Assembly (NCBI GenBank): GCA_036023115.1
Contig: JAYKKT010000090.1
Location: 32,596,001 to 32,660,000, forward strand
Direction of reading: 5' to 3'
From: Brasenia schreberi
Taxonomy: Eukaryota > Streptophyta > Magnoliopsida > Nymphaeales > Cabombaceae
DNA length: 64,000 nt
Shown here: one piece after another, positions 58,933-64,000 of the stretch
Layout of the letters: each line of letters begins with the position of its first letter
Numbering within the stretch: the first letter of the stretch is position 1
Position numbers and translations under genes: made by a program
The notes under the pieces: generated by a model
The model's database searches: none
Told to the model about the DNA's origin: nothing
The model's input: the letters and a program-made list of their open reading frames with translations, nothing else

Positions 58933-61190
58933 ATCCATGGAGATGTACTTCCTATGAGAATTAGGATCATAACAAATATATCATTTCTTTTCACAAGAAT
59001 ATCCAATAAAGACACATTTAACCACCCTTGGATCAAGCTTATCTCTAAATTGATTATGAACATGAATATAACAAACACAACCAAACACCTTGAGAATAAG
59101 ATGGAATGGGTTAACTTCAGGTTTAATCAATTTGAATGGAGATTTTCCTATAAGAACCACAGTCAGAAGTTTATTCATGATATATATTGTTGTAAGTACT
59201 GCTTCTGGCCAAAAATAATTTGGAACATTATGTTCAAGGAGTAAAGTTCGAGCAATTTCCAAAATATGTCGGTTTTTCCATTCAACAACTCCATTTTGTT
59301 GTGGGGTATAAACACAAGATGTCGTTTAAAGGTATGACTCCAACTGAAAATTACAAAATTCACCATCATTATCAAATCTGAGGGTCTTAATGGTATATTT
59401 GAAATGAGTCTTAATGAGGTTGTGAACCATAGGAAAAATACAAGATACTTCTTATTTAGATTTCATGAGATAAACAAAAGTCTGGAATAGTCATCAATGA
59501 AAGTAACAAAGTATTTAAAGTTTCCCAAGGAAGGTATCACACATGGTCCCCATACATCAGAATCAATTAACTCAAATGGAACGGTTAATTTTGACTCACT
59601 ACTAGGAAAAGTAGCTTTATGATGTTTCGTCCATTGACATACATCACACTAGATGACTAAATCACTTGAGATTACAAAATGAACTAACTCTTGAATTTTA
59701 GACACAAGTAAATGACCTAATCGACTATGCCAAATTCTTATCTCTTCTTATGCAGTAGTGGCTGCTAATGCTCTTCTCAGCATTGAAATCTGATTTTCAA
59801 GGAGTATGTATAGCCCATTCCTTAGTTCACCACGTCCAAAGGTTCTTCCCGTCCTCAGATCCTGAAAACTACAACCAGATAGAGAAAATGTAACTGAACA
59901 ATTTATATCTCTAACCAAGGAATTCACTGAAATTAGATTTACTGAAAATTTCGGTATGTATATCATTGAATTAAGCTTGAGATTGTTTCCCTGAATTACT
60001 CATTTTTCCTCCATAGGAATCAAGGAACCATTTGCTACTTTCACGTATTGGGGTGTTGAAGTCACTTCATTCTGTATGAAATTAGACTTATTTCCTATCA
60101 TATGATCGGTAGCCCTTGAGTCTATTACCAATAACTAGAAGATGCAGAATTTTTAAGAAAAGCGTTACCATTGATACTATATGAAGTAGGAAGACTTAAT
60201 TCAGTCTTTGAAGATGTTGAAGGATGATCACGCAGTCTTGTTTCTATCTCTGCAATTTGTTTCTTCAATTCTCCCATTTCATCTATAGGACTCATTTGAG
60301 TTCTCTTTTTTACATAACTACCATAATCTTTATATTTTGTTGGTTTGCCAATAATTATCAACAATGTTCACGTTTGTGTCTCCTTTTCCATAATGAGTAC
60401 ACTGTAGTTTGTTCTTATCATCATAACTCTGATTTTTGCCTCTTCCTCGACCTTTGACTGAATCTTTTCCTCTCTGATAATTAATTTGTCCTCTACCAAC
60501 AAATGCAGATTTCTCGACTTGTATATGTTCTCTTTTCTCTAAATTTTTTCGATCTTCCTCTTTTAATAAAATATAATATATTATTCCAAGTGAGGGAAGT
60601 TCTTCCTTGATGAGAATATTCAGCTTGATTGACTCATATTTAGGTGAGATTTCCCAGAGTAGATCAAATACTTTTCGAATTTGACCATCTGTTGTTCTCT
60701 TTTTTACACAATGAGAGCACTTATTTTCCATAATGTATCTTTGTTCGTTCCAAAGTTCTCGTAATTCTCCATAATACTCACTTACAAATCTGGTTCCTTA
60801 GCGACATTTTCTTATTCTTTCAATGATCTCATATTCTTTGGCAATATTCCTTTGTCTAGAATAAGCTTTCTTTACTAATGACCAAATTTCTGCTTCCATA
60901 TACATAAAAGTTTTGCTAATTGATAGATTCATGGATTGAATGAGCCATGAACTTACCAGAGCATCATCTTTGGACCACCTCTCAAAATTTGCAATGTCTT
61001 CTTTTGGTTGTGGATGATTTTGTTTGATAATAGAAATTTTCCCTCGAAAACGTAGGACAAGTTCAATTGATCTAGCCCATTCTCTATAATTTCTTTCGTC
61101 CAGACGAATATTTGTAATTTGAAATGGTTCCAACTTTTGATCATTACCATACGCAGCTGATTGTGATTCTTCCTTCATTCTTACTTCCAT
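58933..61190 (-). pseudogene. Copia B gag, protease and integrase (broken)
   Basis: Gag starts MEVRMKEESQSAAYGNDQKL at 61,190, with 'RNYREWARSIELVLRFRGK', and continues to 'KVFDLLWEISPKYESIKLNI' (about 60,650). The zinc knuckle 'CTHYGKGDTNVNI' (about 60,400) has lost Cys and His residues. A protease trace lies near 60,110-60,130 ('DSRATDHM', where DSGA is expected). Pre-integrase 'MIYIPKFSVNLISVNSLVR' is at 59,966. Integrase pieces run from 59,640 down to 58,981 ('LLLEHNVPNYFWPEAVLTTI', 'FGCVCYIHVHNQFRDKL', 'VVKCVFIGYSCEKK'). Copia E sits just after this, at the junction to B's linker. Confidence 0.85.
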
Positions 61191-61738
61191 ATTTGTTTGA
61201 TTTTAAATATTTTTGTCACTGAAATAGGCAAGTAGTTAATATGTGGTTTTTCCTCTTCAGATTGTCACTTGTGTTTTCTGCTTTCTCATATGCAGTTTTT
61301 ATGTTTCAAGTTTTCTTGGTTGGAGCACGTTGTATATGCTTCTTCTGATATTGCTGACCAGAGAGTCTTAAGTCATCTGTTTCACACGTCTTATTCTCAC
61401 AAGTAATTGTCTCTGCCCTAAGCAACAGGAACCAATAATTATCGGATTATACTCCAACAACAACTTAGTAATTTTACTCCACCATGCTTCCGCTGCGCAA
61501 CAACTACTGCAACAAACATGATTTACAACAGCAACAACTCGACAAGCATGAGTCCTGCCAAACATGATCAACACAACACAAGTTATGCAAGCAATTCTGC
61601 TCCTAATCAGTAGTCAAAGAAGTACCTTAATCATATGATGTTGCTTCATAGATTCCGTGTGGCAAATGTTGTCACAGATCCTGCCTTTCACTCCAACATG
61701 ATGTTAATATCAGATGATTTGTTACTTCAACACGATCA

Positions 61739-61750
61739 GCTCTGATACTA
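61739..61750 (-). other. Primer-binding site of copia B
   Basis: TAGTATCAGAGC on the minus strand, one mismatch from the initiator-Met tRNA complement, abutting the 5' LTR. Confidence 0.88.
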
Positions 61751-62082
61751 TGTTCATCAAATACAAAAAAAATGCATATACAATGACGAAGAAGTTTTAC
61801 AAAACATATGGAATGGTGCAATTGATTGCCTACATGTTGTTGCCCACCCTCTCTTTCTGTCTCTCAAAAACATGAATGGCTGATAGGGTTTCACCCCTTT
61901 TAAGTATCAGTCTTATAAAGTCCAATTTACTTAATTGCCATTAATGAGGCTTATTTAAAGCTACCTTTAAAAACGTATTTAAGATATATAAAACATAAAT
62001 TTAAAACATAAAAACGGGATCAGTTCTGTAGGTAGTCTACAATAATCTTCAATTGTAGTTGCTTCTCTCATGAGTTCCAAGA
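61751..62082 (-). repeat. 5' LTR of copia B
   Basis: 332 bases. The outer end reads TTCCAAGA instead of TTCCAACA in the 3' LTR, so the terminal dinucleotide has mutated. It is followed by the target duplication GTCTC. Confidence 0.92.
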
Positions 62083-62087
62083 GTCTC

Positions 62088-63440
62088 ATCGTAATCAATT
62101 CTATGAGATTGATTGTACCCTTCAACTACTAATTGATCCTTATATCTTTCTAATATTCCGTCTGCTTTGAATTTTATGGTGTATACCCATTTACAACCAA
62201 TGGGAAGCCATTAACTTCTTATGTTTTGTTTCTCTCCAGTGCCTTCAACTCAGATTGCATAGCATCCACCTATTTTGGTGACTTAGAAGCTTCCCAAAAA
62301 TCCTTTGGAATCTAATATGCTTCAGCATTCAAAAAAAAGTTGTGATAACTAGGTGATATGTAATCATAAGACATGAACTGAGTAATAGAATATTTGGCAC
62401 GTAGTCTTTTGCCTTTTATGAGAGTAATAGAAACATCTAAATTTAATTCTTCCTTACCTCTTTCTTCCACTCAGACATCATTTTGATTTGAGGATAAGAC
62501 TCTCCCTTGGTCTATGGTTTCCTCAGGCTTGGACATAAATATTCTTCTATCTTCTTTTTGTATAAACTATCATCTTTTATTTTAGTTGCTCATCCAGCAC
62601 ATCTGCCATGTTGTCCTCAAACTCCTCTTTATAAGTGGTGTTAATTGGCAACATTTGCTCATTTGGTATACATCTTAATGGCATGGTTTCATATGGGAAG
62701 TATGGGGTAGTTTTGAAGAAGGTAGCTACTGCCCTAGGGTCCAACTTATCCCGGAATGGGTCATGAATATGAACAAAACATAAACACCCAAATATTTGTG
62801 GTGTTACATGAAATGAAGTGGCACCTGGGTTTACCATTTGAAATGGAGTTTTCAGAAAGAGAACAACAGATGGTAACCTATTGATCACGTATACAACTGT
62901 AAGAATTGCTTCAGGCCAAAAAAAATTAGTTAAATTATGTTCCAAGAGTAAGGTGATCACAACTTCTAAGATATGCCTATTTTTTCTTTCTGCAACACCA
63001 TTTTGTTGAAAGGTATAAACACACGAAGTTTGATGTATAATGCCATGAGTTTGCAAATATCCTTATAAACAATGATTGACAAACTCACTACCACTATCTG
63101 ACTTTAGCATCTTTATGGGATGTCCAAACTGGGTTTCAATAAGTTTCTGAACAATAGGAAAGATAAATGAAACTTCATATTTTGATTTCATGAGATACAC
63201 AAAGGTAAATCTGTAATAGTCATTAATAAAAATAACAAAATATTGATATTTTTCTAATGAGGGAATTGATCATGGGCCCTGTACATCATAATGTATCAAC
63301 TCAAATAGAACTAAAGACTGTGTGATTCACGACTAGGAAATGACACTCTATCGGCCCTGTGACATTTATCACATTGAAGGAGCAATTCTTTATGAGACTC
63401 AATGGAAAGTACATCTCTAATTTTTTAGGCTCGAAGATGT
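62088..63440 (-). pseudogene. Copia C integrase, linker and start of RT
   Basis: In coding order: part of the pre-integrase region (about 63,400), integrase core with 'MLKSDSGSEFVNH' (about 63,090) and an open 159-residue stretch at 62,577-63,056 ('FQQNGVAERKNRHILEVVIT', 'FFWPEAILTVVYVINRLPSV', 'FGCLCFVHIHDPFRDKLDPR'), then the acidic linker, and the first RT block 'CKWVYTIKFKADGILERYKD' followed by 'HRIDYDET' (62,090-62,200). It stops at the copia B insertion point. The catalytic Glu of integrase is kept. Stops at 63,060 and in the linker. Confidence 0.86.
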
Positions 63441-63480
63441 ACTACTATATATATATATATTATACTAATTAGGAGTAATA

Positions 63481-64000
63481 TTGTTTCATAAAAAAGTAAG
63501 ACAATCAGTTGTAGCCCAGTCTAGTGCCAAAGTTGAGTATAGAGTAATTGTTGAAGGGATGTGTGAACGATTGTGGTTAATGTCTCTCGTGCATGAGTTG
63601 AGAATTGAGACGACGTATTTTATTCCTTTATATTGTGATAGTAAAACAGCCATTCAAATTGCATTAAATATTGTTTATCGTGAATGAACTAAACATATTG
63701 AGATTGATTGTTACTTTAAAAGAGAAAAGGTGTCAAATCAAGTTTTGAAATTGGAGTATGTTAAGTCTGAAGATCAAAGTAGAGATTTCTTCGCAAAAGC
63801 AGTTAATAGGAGCAACCTTGTGACGTCTCTAAGGAAGTTGGGTGTTATGAACATCTTTCTCCCAACTTGAGGAGAGTGTTGAGAAGAACTTTTGGATCGT
63901 CTAAATGTTGGATCACTCTTGTTCCTGATCCGATCTGATTATCTGCTTCATTTTAATGTCTTTTGTTTAAATATGTTTATGTATAAGGGCATATTTATCT
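63481..64000 (+). mobile_element. 3' end of Ty1/copia element D (runs off the window)
   Basis: Plus-strand RNase H: 'VVAQSSAKVEYRVIVEGMCE', 'LYCDSKTAIQIALNIVYRE', a stop, 'TKHIEIDCYFKREKV', ending 'LGVMNIFLPT'. A polypurine tract (TTGAGGAGAG) at 63,867-63,876 is followed by the start of a 3' LTR, TGTTGAGAAG, at 63,877. The upstream part (RT, integrase, gag) is missing: the element begins abruptly after an AT repeat (about 63,441-63,465), facing the truncated copia C. Confidence 0.85.
63877..64000 (+). repeat. Start of the 3' LTR of copia D
   Basis: Begins TGTTGAGAAGAAC right after the polypurine tract. The end lies beyond the window, so it cannot be checked against a partner LTR. Confidence 0.7.

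Larger units (their letters stand above)
48176..62082 (-). mobile_element. Ty1/copia LTR retrotransposon B, containing two further insertions
   Basis: A complete unit with 3' LTR 48,176-48,538, 5' LTR 61,751-62,082, primer-binding site at 61,739-61,750, polypurine tract beside the 3' LTR, and a perfect 5-bp target duplication GTCTC (48,171-48,175 and 62,083-62,087) inside copia C. Its own sequence is interrupted by a 1.1-kb hAT (50,505-51,606) and by copia E (51,624-58,927). Without those it would be about 5.5 kb. Gag, protease, integrase, RT and RNase H all carry disabling changes. Confidence 0.92.
46727..63440 (-). mobile_element. Ty1/copia element C, split by copia B (5' end not found)
   Basis: Minus-strand copia coding sequence is found on both sides of element B. 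At 62,083-63,440 are integrase, linker and the first RT motifs; at 46,976-48,175 are the rest of RT and RNase H. The RT text runs ...RIDYDET (at 62,100) and resumes ...FALAAK (at 48,165), so B entered the RT gene. Both parts carry stops. The 5' part, including gag and the 5' LTR, is absent or lies beyond the plus-strand element that begins near 63,481. Confidence 0.85.

Noticed and set aside
1..64000. tRNA, rRNA or snRNA genes
   Set aside because: I found no clover-leaf with A and B boxes and no rRNA-like conserved blocks. The tRNA-like words present are retrotransposon primer-binding sites only.

Overview
This window is nuclear DNA of a flowering plant. It holds a two-exon DEAH-box splicing helicase gene, canonical GT-AG introns in a chloroplast-division FtsZ2 gene, a PPR-DYW gene relic, and a dense load of plant-type Ty1/copia, RTE-clade LINE and hAT elements. 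The species cannot be told from the sequence. There are no bacterial-style operons, CRISPR arrays or recognisable tRNA or rRNA genes.

Gene-bearing part (about 1-24.8 kb). 1.3-4.3 kb is a deleted hAT element interrupted by an RTE LINE, followed by an old LINE relic (4.7-5.5 kb) and a short LINE tail (7.4-7.9 kb). 8.37-12.67 kb (minus) is a PRP22/DHX8-type DEAH RNA helicase (Arabidopsis DEAH5 type), complete except for one apparent missing base near 10,718. 13.7-15.6 kb (plus) is a decayed PPR-DYW gene. 15.87-22.81 kb (minus) holds the last five coding exons of plastid FtsZ2, with intact splice sites and phases. One of its introns carries a LINE inserted into an older LINE. The exons for the GTPase half and the transit peptide are not seen; they should lie beyond 22.8 kb, possibly beyond the window.

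Transposon part (24.8-64 kb). Almost everything here is nested mobile DNA. Copia A (24.8-35.27 kb, plus) contains an hAT element (26.6-32.2 kb), which contains a LINE fragment. A second hAT of the same family (35.74-46.60 kb) contains a 4.1-kb LTR element with no pol gene that carries spliced fragments of at least two, probably three, host genes (TBC-type Rab GAP, insulin-degrading-enzyme-like, ICR/RIP-like), and a nearly perfect 1,376-bp tandem duplication. From 46.6 kb on, copia C (minus) is split by copia B (48,176-62,082, minus). B is split in turn by a 1.1-kb non-autonomous hAT and by copia E (51,624-58,927, minus), and E is split by a LINE. The window ends in the 3' part of a plus-strand copia D.

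The order of insertion can be read from target-site duplications: GTACG around the transducing element, GTCTC around B, GTTTCAAA around the 1.1-kb hAT, GTTAC/ATTAC around E, and 7-19 bp duplications around the LINEs. None of the elements looks able to move by itself, because every coding region carries stops, frameshifts or deletions. If the missing FtsZ2 exons lie on the far side, this pile of elements sits inside one FtsZ2 intron.
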